Program-made: the position numbers and the translations under genes
Shown: piece by piece, positions 1 to 40,823 of the stretch
Layout of the letters: every line of letters starts with the position of its first letter
Position numbering within the stretch: position 1 is the first letter of the stretch
Assembly: GCF_932526225.1 (NCBI RefSeq)
Contig: NC_064041.1
Coordinates: forward strand, 5,452,046-5,516,045
Direction of reading: 5' to 3'
DNA from: Nematostella vectensis
Taxonomy: Eukaryota; Cnidaria; Anthozoa; Actiniaria; Edwardsiidae
Length of the DNA: 64,000 nt
The notes under the pieces: generated by a model
What the model saw: only the letters and a program-made list of their open reading frames with translations
What the model was told of the DNA's origin: nothing
The model's database searches: none

Positions 1-340
1 ATAGGGGCGAAACATTTGTCGTCATCTGAGTCAGATGAACTATGCATTTGTGTTCAATCATCAGATCACATAAGATGGCAATAACAACATAACTTGTGTT
101 CTTACCTGATATAATACCTTAAGTGACTATCTGCCCTCTATTAACCTACAACAAATGAAAGCAAATAAGATGACACAAAAATAAAGTGACAAACTAGCTA
201 ATTATCTTGAGGTTTGCAACTTCAGATAGGGGCGAAATATTTTTCTACAATATTATTCAGATGAACTATGCTTTTATTCAATCATCACTGTTGCAAATTA
301 TCAAACATAAAGAGTTAAAAGTAGAATATACTTTCACATT
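1..340. other. Left flank, no gene recognised; local duplication
   Basis: No exon with conserved coding could be found. A segment of roughly 55 bases near 3-60 recurs in diverged form at about 228-286 (shared core AGGGGCGAAA followed by CAGATGAACTATGC and TTCAATCATCA), so the left edge is a short duplication. The second copy overlaps the presumed 3' UTR of the minus-strand gene at 341-2085. A minus-strand AATAAA lies at 273-278. Confidence 0.4.
273..278 (-). terminator. Poly(A) signal AATAAA for the tentative 341-2085 gene
   Basis: Plus-strand TTTATT reads AATAAA on the minus strand, about 63 bases after the proposed stop codon. Function is inferred from position only. Confidence 0.35.
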
Positions 341-2085
341 TTACCTTTTAGAAACAATTTTGCATCTTCTAGCAAGAACTTTTATGATGATCTTATGCTT
401 GGCATCATTGCCTTTTCAGGGGACCATACTTATTGCCACCACAACGGAGTTCAAGTCACTAGTAAATGAACACAAATTATTTAAGTATCTACAGATGCAA
501 CACTACCAGAAGAGTGGACCGGGTTGCATGTCTCAGAGATCTTGGTGGTACTGCTAATGTTATCACGGAATATCAAACAACAAAAAGCAGTGATCATCAT
601 TGACAAGGCTGCATATAAAGATATGAGACTATGAAAGTGAAACCCATCGTTGCAATTTATATGATGGTAGTTCTGTCATATCAAACGGATAACTTACCCG
701 AGTAGCATCTTAAATGGGGTTTGAAAACTAAACATGTCCATGCCTGTAAGAAAAAATCTGAATTAGCTGATGCAACCACAAAAAAGTTTAAAATGAATTA
801 AATTAGTATCAATGTACATGCATCAGGCCTATCGATCAGCAGACATCAAGCACTATGTGCTTTCATTGTGCATTATAGTTTCGTCCTTTGCATGACAGTT
901 AACACAGTAATTATGAGAGTGAATGAAACCCCTACCCCATGGTTCCTGGGAACAGTAGGGGATTTGATTAAAACCGTAAACAAAACTTGAAGCCCCCATC
1001 CCTTGGACAAAATTACAGTAAAATGCCCCTATCTTTTGCCCCTCAGGTTGCAAATGGTACAACCTCATGACATTTTAGACAACAAGCAATCTGACATTAG
1101 CCAGTGCCATCAGGTTGTTACTTTGTTTGTCTACACTTCCCCAGGGTGGAGAAAAGTAAACTAACTAACTCCCCTCCCTCCCCTGGCAGGTTCTCTTAAC
1201 CCCCACAATAACCGTTAAACCCCTTTTTTTCCATGACCATAGGAGCTGGGGTTTCGAATGACTAGTGCATTTGCAGGATAGGCTAGTCTAAGTCCATATT
1301 GCACCTAGGTAAGTCTAGGCAATATTTAGCTTCTTTTAGTGAGGTAGTTCCAAACTAAATGAGGATGATTTGGCTCCCTCCCTCCTTATGGAAGGATACA
1401 GATCTAGGGCTTATAGAAAAAGGGAGATTTAGAGATTCTAGAAGAAAGGTCTTTCTCTACTTACCATGTGCATACATACGCACAGTCTTCCTTTTTCGGG
1501 TCGATGTTCTTGGGTGCTTGAAGTCTAACAGAAACACAAATACAAGTCAATTACACAGAATAAAAACATTTCAATAAATGACTAGGAAACCACAGTGTAA
1601 GGCTTGTCAGAGACGTTAATCTTTCATTGAAGAATATTCTCAGAGAGATTCCCAACGATAATGTCATCACACAAGCCTATAATACCGCGCGAGAAAACGA
1701 AGAAAAATATTGTTTTAACGCATTTATAAAGAACATTTGTATGCAGTAAAGTAATATTTAGGATGTCATAAAGGAAAGTATCAAATGATTTTCTTGAGAT
1801 TTTTTTTCTTGAGAGCACGTGCTTTCGACTTACGAATCCAAAAAGTTCAAGGTTTTCTTTAGCAGTACCTAGATATTTAATGAATCAAAACGTTTTGCAG
1901 TATCTTAATGGTCTGAAAACTTGAATAAAGCTATTAAAATAGTAGGATTTTATCCAAAATCCACCGAGAAGCGATAAATACCTACCGACGAATGCAGAAG
2001 AACTTGGGAAAGAGAAACCACGAGGGCAAGCAAGAGAGCTTATACGTTTGCATGGCCCTATGGGAAAGGTCCCATATAAGGACAT
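341..2085 (-). CDS. Tentative small basic protein, five exons, function unknown
   Basis: Exon model on the minus strand: 1986-2085, 1465-1524, 698-743, 507-550 and 341-411 (stop at 341-343). It encodes about 106 residues. All junctions are GT-AG and the phases (1,1,2,1) close without a stop, which is unlikely by chance over five segments. The protein begins MSLYGTFPIGPCKRISS, and its serine/arginine-rich, acid-poor N-terminus resembles a mitochondrial presequence. The middle is very basic (STRKRKTVRMYAHG) and it ends ARRCKIVSKR. I recognise no family. The first three exons have good splice sites (GTAGGT; TTAG/GTAAGT; TTCTTACAG/GTAAGT). The last acceptor (CCCTGAAAAG) is weak, so the C-terminus may differ. 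A poly(A) signal about 65 bases beyond the stop fits a terminal exon. It could instead be a noncoding transcript. Confidence 0.35.
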
Positions 2086-3480
2086 AAAGTCAACTTCTGT
2101 CTAGATTCCATCTCCAGTTTGTTTTAGGGAAAGTTCATTTATCATCCCGAGGGGGGGGGGGGGGGGGCTCGAGAAATTTCTAAAGGGGGGGCATTGAAAG
2201 TGTTTGGATTTTTAAAGGGGGGTCAATGATTCCTTTGTAGCCTCTACTATATAATTACTATATAATTTGACGGTGTCTATCAGACTTCTTGGTTTTTGGG
2301 GTCAGACATGCACAATCCAGGAGCCCAGGACACGTATTACGCCACATTTTATCTATGCAATGCAAACCTGTATGCACCCTAAATATATCTTTTTATGGTT
2401 TCCGCTTTATAATATTATAAAGTGCTTATGTTCCATATCTAAAATATAAATAAAACATTTGAATGCTATAAGCACTTATATTCTCCACCATCAAAATCCT
2501 CGCTCATTTCTGATTCCTGTCTTCCTCGCTCTCTTTTTTTTCTTTGTTCTCATGCTGGGCTTTTCTTGCAAGGAGAAGATCAAAAAAGCCTTTTTGCTTC
2601 TTTTATGTCATCTATAGAATCAACCATTATCAAGTTGCAACCTGGAGTTAGTCGCATCTTTCAGAATTTGAGTGCCTTCACTTTTTCTGTTTTCAGAAAA
2701 TTTCTTCCTCCCACTTTCTGTCTTGCAGCTAATCTCTTGATTGCGTTCCTTTGACATTTCCGCTCCTTTCTTTGCTCCTTCTGTCTTCGATTTTCGGGAG
2801 AGGGGGGCACCGAAAATATGGGGGAGGCGTAAGGGGTGGGGGGGGGGGGGGGGGGTAGCATGGAAAATTTTGTTCTTCCTGAAGGGGGGCAACTTATTTT
2901 ATCCATTACTTTTATCATCCTCACGCCCCCCCCCCCCCCATCCCCCCTCGTGATAATATATGAACTTCCCTCACCTGCAAAACGGGTCATGGAGCTAAGC
3001 AAGCCAATTTTCTTTATTGATATTTCAATTGAATGTGACGGTTTGAACGTGCTGTATTTTTTTAGGGTTATGTGTTTACGGGTGAAATAGAAAATTATTG
3101 AAAAAATAAGCTTTTTTTAGCGTTACTATTCCAATTCCATTTAAGAGTCTATAACAGGAACTTAAAGTATGTGAACTTATAGTTGTCATAAACGATAATG
3201 AAATTTGCCAAGGCAACATAAACATCGTATCGCAATTTTCTTTACAAGGTAGCCTACCCTTGCTTATCCTTAATGATGTAAGTAATAAGTAAAGCTGATC
3301 CTTAATGATATAAGTGAAAACAGTTTTGGAAATCTTTGGTTAGATAATCTCTTAAAATCACGCAATTTCATGTAATAATTGCATGGTATTGCTTACTCAT
3401 CCCCCCATCGCGTTGTCAAAATTTCCCTATGCCACGACATTTATACAACAATCCCGTATTTGCGGGATTTCCGCGGGACA
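2086..3480. other. Intergenic, divergent flank upstream of BiP
   Basis: The segment separates the tentative minus-strand gene from BiP. It has a 17-base G run at 2151-2167, an 18-base G run near 2838-2855 and a 14-base C run near 2926-2939. The short open frames across these runs are low-complexity (poly-Gly/Pro) and show no coding signature. No conserved exon was found. Confidence 0.5.
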
Positions 3481-3483
3481 CAA

Positions 3484-3490
3484 TGACGTC
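3484..3490 (+). promoter_or_regulatory. CRE/ATF-like site TGACGTC upstream of BiP
   Basis: TGACGTC matches seven of the eight bases of the palindromic CRE (TGACGTCA). It lies 16 bases upstream of the first ERSE. Mammalian GRP78 promoters also combine an ATF/CRE site with ERSEs (known of the family). That it works here is inference. Confidence 0.5.
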
Positions 3491-3505
3491 GGCCTGAGTC
3501 GTGGA

Positions 3506-3524
3506 CCAATCACGGGTGGCCACG
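3506..3524 (+). promoter_or_regulatory. ER stress response element 1 (CCAAT-N9-CCACG)
   Basis: CCAAT at 3506-3510, nine bases, then CCACG at 3520-3524: an exact match to the ERSE consensus bound by NF-Y plus ATF6/XBP1. It lies about 180 bases upstream of the BiP start codon, where the family's ERSEs are expected. Confidence 0.85.
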
Positions 3525-3537
3525 GGAATGGGGTTGG

Positions 3538-3556
3538 CCAATCAGAGAGGGCCACG
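3538..3556 (+). promoter_or_regulatory. ER stress response element 2 (CCAAT-N9-CCACG)
   Basis: A second exact ERSE: CCAAT at 3538-3542, nine bases, CCACG at 3552-3556. It is in the same orientation as the first with starts 32 bases apart (about three helical turns). Tandem ERSEs are a hallmark of GRP78/BiP promoters. Confidence 0.85.
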
Positions 3557-3699
3557 CGTGGCGGCGGGGGGAATATGAGCGAGTGTGTCACACTACGATT
3601 TCACTGATTTTACTTCGCCGGTTCTTGTTCAACAGTTAGACTAAATCTCGGAGTTTTCACTACTTGTAGGCCTCTAAACAGGAGGAAAAAACACACATT

Positions 3700-7347
<3,648 letters not shown>

Positions 7348-7644
7348 TATATACATAGATAAATGACAGATTCAAGGGACTCGTCCCTTCCATCATCTCG
7401 GACGGGGCCACACCCAGACTCAGCGGCGTTCCGTGAACAATACAATCTGCAATGCAGAAATCAGCGATGGACTGATAAAGCATGTGCTTGAAAATAACGT
7501 CATGTGTATATTGTCCCCATAACAAAACGTTCTTCCCACACATTTCTTTGTGGACTTGTATTTCGTAAAAGATTGTGTTGTTGTAATTAGGATAAAATAT
7601 TTATCTCGATTCCACGCCTTTTGCGCAAAGATCCAATTTTCACT

Positions 7645-7650
7645 AATAAA
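7645..7650 (+). terminator. Poly(A) signal AATAAA of BiP
   Basis: AATAAA about 300 bases after the BiP stop, followed by a T-rich stretch. The 3' UTR would span about 7348-7670. Confidence 0.65.
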
Positions 7651-7670
7651 ACATTGAAAAATTCTAAAGA

Positions 7671-8480
7671 GTTGCATTTATTTAATATCACACACAAACG
7701 CACCACGATACTATAGTCCGCGTCTAAAATGTGATTTCAGAAGCATATTTTTTTCAGTCAGCTGTTACGGAGGGACAAGGGTTGTATACTGTTATTTGAC
7801 AAAAGGTTCCCGTGAACTGGCTTCAGGACAACACTAAATCGATATAGATATTGAGAACGTTCATCCAAGCTCCCTCTGTTTTTTTTATCCCAGTCGAGGT
7901 CATGTTGGCGGCAAAAACAAGGACCTGCGGTATAAAAGGCGCGCGCCTTGTCCAAGTCGTCATTCCCACTAGACTTTTTGAGCTACTATAGTTCGATAGA
8001 GAAAAGGAGGATTGCGTAAAGGATCTCGTTGAAAATACCTATAAATACCTCCCAGACTAGTTTCTTTCTTGCCGTACGGGCAACCACAGGAACCCCAGAA
8101 AAATTCTTAAGAGTTGCTCGCGTCTGAAATGTGATTTCAGAAGCATATGTTTTCAGTCATAGCTGTTACGGAGAGACAAGGATTGTATATACTCGTCTGA
8201 CAAAAGGTTTGGGTACTTACTCTTCACAACAACCACTGCATAACTTCAGTCGTAGACGCGGAAGCGGTGTCTAATATATACAGCTGGCGCTTCAGTGGTT
8301 TTTACCCATTCTTACATAGGGGCTTGTCGCAAAGCCGGTTGTCGACAACCTTTTGTCAAACGACTGTATATTCTTTTAACACAGCCGCCACTCCCCCCTT
8401 AAAAAAGATATTGAGAAAGTTCCTCCGAGAACATAAATATCACAGACTGGCGGGTCACAGCTGATCCAAACTGCGGACAA
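7671..8480. repeat. Direct duplication of about 90 bp and a small Tc1/mariner-like MITE
   Basis: About 90 bases at 7721-7810 recur at 8121-8210 with few changes (core GTGATTTCAGAAGCATAT, then GCTGTTACGGAG and TTGTATA, then TGACAAAAGGTT). The second copy runs into a right end at about 8280-8366 (CAACCTTTTGTCAAACGACTG then TA) that matches the MITE at 34843-35096. A TATAAAAGG motif lies at about 7931 next to the palindrome GGCGCGCGCC, but no coding exon follows it. Confidence 0.5.
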
Positions 8481-8496
8481 AGGAAAATGTTACTCC

Positions 8497-8929
8497 AAAG
8501 GTAGCCTAAGCTCTTTATTTGTACCTATTGATTTTACGGTGAACATAGGGCGAAAAACAATTAGTCAAAAACAAAAAAACAACTTGTTGAAAAGACGTGT
8601 GTAGTCTAGTGTTGTGTTTATGTTTACTTTTTGCGTGTTCTTTGGCCGTATTAAAGCGAAGATTCACGATTTCAAATTTTAAAACGAAGTGAAGGGTAGG
8701 AAAGTTATTTTCGACATACCTCACGTTTCAAAAATTACTTTCCTACCTTTCACTTCGTTCGTTTAAAATTTCAAATCGTGAAAAAACACACAAAAAGTAA
8801 GCATAAACACAACACCAGACTACACACGTCTTTTCAACAAGTTGTTTTTTATATTTCACTAATTTTGTTTTTTGCACTTTGTTTACCGTAAAATCAATAG
8901 GGGCAAATAAAGAGCTTGGGCTACCTGTG
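8497..8929. mobile_element. Foldback/MITE element with roughly 190-bp inverted repeats
   Basis: Two arms (about 8497-8705 and 8740-8929) are reverse complements for nearly their whole length, with tips reading AGGTAGCC(T/C)AAGCTCTTTATTTG. The flanks show a candidate 8-bp target-site duplication, GTTACTCC, at 8489-8496 and 8930-8937. No transposase frame is present. The 8-bp duplication suggests a hAT-type origin (inference). Confidence 0.75.
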
Positions 8930-9028
8930 GTTACTCCTGTGTCATTTTGGATGCAAGCGCAACATCGTGAAAACGGTCTATTCCCGTTTGATAATTTCTT
9001 TCTCCTGCGTATGAGAGGATTGGACCCC

Positions 9029-9170
9029 GGCGCGCAAGGGTAGGGAGTTCAAGATGACACCTGCGGGCAAGGGTAGGGAGTTCAAGATGACACCTGCGGG
9101 CAAGGGTAGGGAGTTCAAGATGACACCTGCGGGCAAGGGTAGGGAGTTCAAGATGACACATGCGGGCAAG
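9029..9170. repeat. 33-bp tandem repeat, about four copies
   Basis: The unit begins GCGGGCAAGGGTAGGGAG and includes TTCAAGATGACACCT. Because 33 is divisible by 3, minus-strand frames stay open across it (peptide LELPTLARRCH repeated). No start, splice signal or family similarity supports coding. Confidence 0.8.
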
Positions 9171-10742
9171 GCCACACAATTTGGTCAGGAAATGTATTGA
9201 GGAAGTTAAAAGGTTTACTCTTAGACACACTGCATCAAATAACGTTTATTTTGTATCAACAGGTTCTGCATTGCTATCTATTATACACTATTCGACTATT
9301 GCGCACTCTCACTATGAGAGCTATTGTCATCCAAACAACCTTTCGAAAACAATTCAGCCCAATTCAATTTCAGCCCAATTCTTGCCTTACGGCCAACCAC
9401 AGAAACCCCAGAGACTAAGTTGCCATATCAGAAGACACCTTTATGACCCCAGAGGACCTAGGCAGCCCCACTGAGCTCTGTAACGCAAAGTGTATAGTAT
9501 TGGCTGCAGTGAGGTCTGGCCTCAGCAATTCCAATTCCCTTCAAGTCCATGTTCTAAATATAGCTAACTTGCTTTAATGATAACATGATCCTTGTGTTCG
9601 TTAGGTCAAGGAGAAGTAATTTCCAACAGTATTTTACAACTACTCCCTTGATTTGCATGCGAAGGCTATACTGCTTTCTTGGGAACATAGAGTCATTTTT
9701 GATGAAACGGAAGTGATGGTAGTGACAAATGCAGTCGCGCAATTAAGGAAACGTCATGCGAACTCGTCACGCGTGACCGTTTCTGCAAAGCCAATAAACA
9801 GATGTCCAATCCATGTACAAAATGCATCACCAGACTTCTACTGCGTCACGCAAGGCAGTCACGCAACAGTATCCAAGCCTCAAACAATCAATCCCTGTAA
9901 AAAAAGCTTTCCCAGATATTCGCTGTGTGGCTTATATGGCCCGATCCCTGTGGAAATAGCATGACCAGACCGCCTTCGTTCCTTCATTTCTTGTGATGGG
10001 GATTGTGTTACCGCCTTTCGCGCTCAGCGTCAGCGGTTGTATGCATTCTTTGGAACAGGGTGGGGTTTCGCATTCGCATCATACAAGCTCCAAGACCTGC
10101 GGATGTAAAAGATTGCAAAGATTTGGGGTAAAGAGGGATTAACAACAGTAAATGGGATACTCAGCAATTTTATTTTTTCTCTCCAATTTTAGAGAACGTA
10201 AAATCATCTGATACTTAGACTAATACTCTCTTTGGCTAATATAAAGGGATACTCACATAAAGGGAACTTTTATAGGGTTACCCACAAATAGGGACCTGAC
10301 TTCTTCATGTCCCTTCTTCTATTAAATTTACCCACATAAACGCGACTTTGTATATAACGGACAAAATACGTACGGTCCAAATTTGTTACCTTTGGTTGCA
10401 GCAAACATAGGTAATAATATGGTAATAAACATGGTACAAACTAGTCCAGACCTGGGACTCTCTTTGTGCTACATTCTGGCTCGCGAACCAGAATGTCGAG
10501 CGCAAAAGTAGTCCTAGGTTTGGACTGAAAAAAAAAAAATCCAGTTTAGGCGAGTTTAACTGTATAAATTTAGAAATGACAACTTTCACCAAGAAAAAAA
10601 TCACGCGCTCAGGCTTTTGGCGGCAAGACAACAAAAAAAGTAACTTATTCCGCGTTTGCGAATCAGCCAGAATATGTATTTCATTAAGGGCTTAATATTT
10701 TTACTGAAATATTTAATTTTTTTCGTTCCTCTCTGACGTTAA
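9171..10742. other. Intergenic, no gene recognised
   Basis: Only short uninformative frames. A motif of about 30 bases at about 9382-9415 (GGCCAACCACAGAAACCCCAG) recurs at about 8069-8100 and 47887-47925, so it belongs to a dispersed repeat. A distant minus-strand AATAAA at about 10169-10174 might serve COP1, but this is weak. Confidence 0.4.
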
Positions 10743-11125
10743 GGTACTGTAATACAAGCAGCAAAATCGTACAACTTTTGTGGCAGCATTTGCAAAAATA
10801 GTTCGAAGGCGATGTTGCGCGTTTTACTACCGGCGCACAAACTTTTGTCGCAGCAAAAGATATTCTTGTTCTTGTTGTTGATCCGTCATCTTTTTCCTCC
10901 GTGACACTGATGTGTGACTTTAGTTCAACCAATCACAAACCTCATTGCAATTGCTTGCGTATGCTTGGCGCCAATTTGCTTCGAGACTTCTGCGAGACAA
11001 GTTGGGTTGATGTTGTAATAAAACTTGCAACAAAAAAATTGCTGCGACAAAAGTTGGCGCGCCGGTAGTAAAATGTGCAACGACACATAAAAGTTGTACG
11101 ATTTTGCTGCTCGTATTACCGTACC
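10743..11125. mobile_element. MITE with roughly 115-bp terminal inverted repeats
   Basis: The left arm (10743-10855) and right arm (about 11005-11125) are reverse complements. They share GGTAC-GTAATAC, AGCAGCAAAATCGTACAACT and TTTTACTACCGGCGC. The 383-bp element has no coding capacity. It ends 88 bases downstream of the COP1 stop codon, so it probably contributes to the COP1 3' UTR or terminator region. The target-site duplication is unclear. Confidence 0.7.
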
Positions 11126-11212
11126 TACGACCGCATCAGCCATCACAGTGTTTCAAAAAATCAAGAGGTTTTGTAGTGCAAGTCGCCTGGTGTATAATCT
11201 ACAGTGCAAACG

Positions 11213-29271
<18,059 letters not shown>

Positions 29272-30043
29272 GTTGCAGGCGTGTAACTGCACAGGCAACT
29301 ATGTTGCACTATTGGCTACATATAAAAGTAGATTTGTGGACTATGGTGTCATTAGAGTGGTCTAAATTAAAAATAATTCTAACGCTAAATGGTGACGCGA
29401 ATTCTTGCCTTGTAAAAAAGATATTTGTCCGTGAGGGGCTGGTGCGAATATAAGCGCACGCAACTGCTGGATTTTTGGAATGGTTGGAATGAACGTCTGG
29501 AGCGCCGGATGTCCATGGAGTAAAAGGGCGTGCCATATAAACGCTACTAGAAATTTACCATTCGATTTGCTTGGATAACAACTACAACATCATTTCAAAT
29601 TTCTGGGGTAAAGACATTAGCCGAAATGAAAAGATACAGAACTAATAATAAAGGGTATTTACTTCCTTGTCGTAGTCTTTTTCTATATAAAATTTTCTTA
29701 TCAGTCATATTTATACTCTCGATCAAACTTAAATACCATTTTGCGCAAATAAGTTGACAATTTTGGGTGACGATTTTATATGTTACTAACAGAAGATGTT
29801 ACGCTAATATAAAATGCTGTAGTTGTATGATACCCATAACTCCTTGCGCGCTCGAACCTTCACGTGTGTTCGGCGTTTTGAGCATCTTCACAACTCGTTC
29901 AAATCAATCAGACAATTTCTCAATTTGTGATTACAAACTCGCTACAAAAAGGGATATAACAGAGAGGCGACTCTCTGTTATAGCCTATATTCAAAGATCA
30001 AGTTGTTTTGTACAGGATTAGTTCTAGGGAAAGTAGTGAAAAT
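29272..30043. promoter_or_regulatory. Shared divergent promoter of COP1 and WDR5
   Basis: The COP1 and WDR5 start codons lie 772 bases apart, head to head, so both promoters must lie here or in overlapping first exons. Visible motifs are an E-box CACGTG at 29861-29866 and a perfect hairpin at 29955-29982. No TATA box in clear position for either gene. Co-regulation is inference. Confidence 0.6.
29955..29982 (+). other. Perfect 12-bp hairpin with GCGA loop, likely WDR5 5' UTR
   Basis: TATAACAGAGAG, four bases GCGA, then CTCTCTGTTATA: exact complementary arms. In the WDR5 sense the loop is a GNRA tetraloop (GCGA), unusually stable in RNA. It ends 61 bases before the WDR5 start codon. Confidence 0.6.
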
Positions 30044-38571
<8,528 letters not shown>

Positions 38572-38994
38572 TGAAACCTTGCTCGCCTAGTATGTAAATA
38601 ACGCAAACCCTCTTACGGACCACTGCCTCCAGCATTTGTATATATACTACACGCGGATGGCCCTCTGTAATCTGGACACTCCGAGGGCAAGCTGAGATGT
38701 GTGAAAACTGAATTTCGTTAAACTACCTTAGTTGAGTAAAAAAGAGCAAAGTTCACTAAATGTGAGACATGTAAAACTCGCTATTGTACACTAAGGTTTA
38801 CCATAGACAGACAACCTGGGAGGATTCTTATAAACTTTTAACATGCAGCTTTGTGTCATTTTTATCGACAAGTCAAAAAGAAATGCTCGTGAAATGGCGA
38901 AGGGGACGTGTCTTCCCCCCCCCCCCCCCCCCCCCCCCACCCCCCACACACACATCATCGTCCTCTCTCTTTCTCCAAAAGCAGCCTTATATGA
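38572..38994. other. WDR5 3' flank
   Basis: Probably includes the WDR5 3' UTR. No canonical AATAAA was found close to the stop. A C run of about 24 bases lies at 38915-38938. Confidence 0.4.
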
Positions 38995-39242
38995 AAGCCG
39001 CATTGTCACCAGTTTACTTCCGGTCGATTACGCAACAATCTCCGATGATTTTTTACGGAAAACGCGAAAAATATTTTAAAATATCGAAAGCAGTGTGTCT
39101 ATTGGAAGTTTCTTTGAGGATGTGATCGATAATTTAGAGCGGATGGCCTGTTAAATATCTCGGATTCTAATATATTATTTTGTCTTTTAACGGTTGAGGT
39201 TTCCGTCGGACCTCCGGAAGTAAACTGGTGACAATGCGGCTT
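38995..39242. mobile_element. 248-bp MITE with about 30-bp inverted repeats (AAGCCGCATTGTCACC)
   Basis: The left end AAGCCGCATTGTCACCAGTT and its reverse complement at the right end form near-perfect termini, extended by TACTTCCGG. A second copy with the left end and interior only is at 44671-44820. No coding capacity; the target-site duplication was not resolved. Confidence 0.8.
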
Positions 39243-39696
39243 GAAGAAACCGCCCAATCTAAGGCTGTGCCCCCCCCCCCCCCTTGCCCCAGGCATTCCT
39301 AACCACGCTTATAATTTATACTTATAGGCAAAGCATTTTTTATCTTTTGTAAAGAGCGCGAGTCAATCCCACCTTTGATTGCTTTTCCTTAATATTTGAA
39401 GGCAAATTATGTTAAGAAATTTCAAAATAACCATCTAAAACAAAGGTGTTTACTTTATCAGTCATGCCTAATAAAAAAGGCACCTAAAACTTCCCCAAAC
39501 CAGACGATTGATGCTTACCACTTATTTTAGTAAGATAACAAAATCTCGTCTGACAGAGAGTTTCAGATGTTGGATAATTGTCCACTATTTTCATGAATCT
39601 CTATAAATGGTCTCTCAGACATGAAGGAAAAACCTGAAAACCGCGCAATTCCAGATATAGAGAGAAAATTTCTCGGTATTATAATTACTCATTACT

Positions 39697-39843
39697 AGTA
39701 AACCAAATCTCGGGGCGAGTTGTCGTTTTTGCTTTACGCCCCGTAATTTCATTTAATAGTATAGTTATTTTTACACTAGTAAACCAAATGTCGGGGCGAG
39801 TTGTCAGATTGCTTTCTCGCCCCGAAATTTTGTTTACTAGTAT
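39697..39843. repeat. Foldback repeat ACTAGTAAACCAAAT-TCGGGGCGAG
   Basis: The motif ACTAGTAAACCAAATCTCGG recurs about 70 bases on and is then met in reverse complement (CTCGCCCCGAAATTTTGTTTACTAGT, diverged). Direct and inverted copies alternate, giving a small palindromic cluster. Confidence 0.65.
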
Positions 39844-40494
39844 GTTTTTATCTATAAAATTTTAAAATTCTATAAAATTTCAAAATAATACCACTAAACT
39901 TTCTTGCCCCCAATTTCATTTACTAGTACTAGTTAGTTAATTTGCTAAGTTAGCTAATATATGAATTCCCCTTATTGAAGCGTTACGTCATGTTTTTCCG
40001 TCATGTCGGTCTCTCATTGACAATTCTCCCCTTTACTCTTCGTAGGCCGTTTTTCATTTCCTGTTCAGCCTAGTTGTTATATTTATCTTTTAGAATATGT
40101 CATCACATGTTGATTTGTAGAAATCATTCTAGGTCCATCCATTGGAAATTCCATCATTTCATACAGTTGACTTTCGTTAATTGGTCATTTTCGACATGGG
40201 TTTTCGAAGTTGATCATATTCCTAGTGCATTGGTTAAAACAGCTGTCCATTCCCTCATCTATTTTGTCGCCCTCGTGTCATAACGTCTACTATTTTTTGT
40301 ATTGCATTGTATATGCGAGGAGTTTCGAGGTTAAAGATCATAATATACCAAGCGCATTTGTTAGATCAGCTCCCAAATCACTCCTCTCTCTTCACGTCGC
40401 TCCCATGTCAAAGTATTTACATGTATATGTATTGACCGCGTTGATCCTAGATACTAAAATTTCTTAGAGACTAAACAGAAACAAATAACAAGGA

Positions 40495-40792
40495 GGGGGG
40501 GGGGGGGGGGGGGGGTTATTATTGATAACAAAAAATATTCAAAATTACCAATTTTCTGCATAGGATTATGGAGTATGGCTGGAAATACGTCAAAATCTTT
40601 TTAAAAGCGATTTTTGGGCTTTAAGCGGATTTAGGCTTAATTTTTATTTCAGTCATCACTAGCGTGAAATATTCAAAAGGCGATCCTACACATACACATA
40701 GTATAATACAACTAAATAAAAAATACGGGGGAACGAATTTGGATTTGTTCGTATAAATAGAAAAATAGAACCTTGGTAGGAACATTTATTTT

Positions 40793-40823
<31 letters not shown>

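Noticed and set aside
100-165. A further exon of the 341-2085 gene at about 112-160 (acceptor GTTGTAG, donor GTAAGA)
   Set aside because: All three frames contain stops.
7921-8000. TATAAAAGG with GGCGCGCGCC as a promoter of a hidden gene
   Set aside because: No exon with coding similarity follows, and the surroundings are duplicated repeat sequence.
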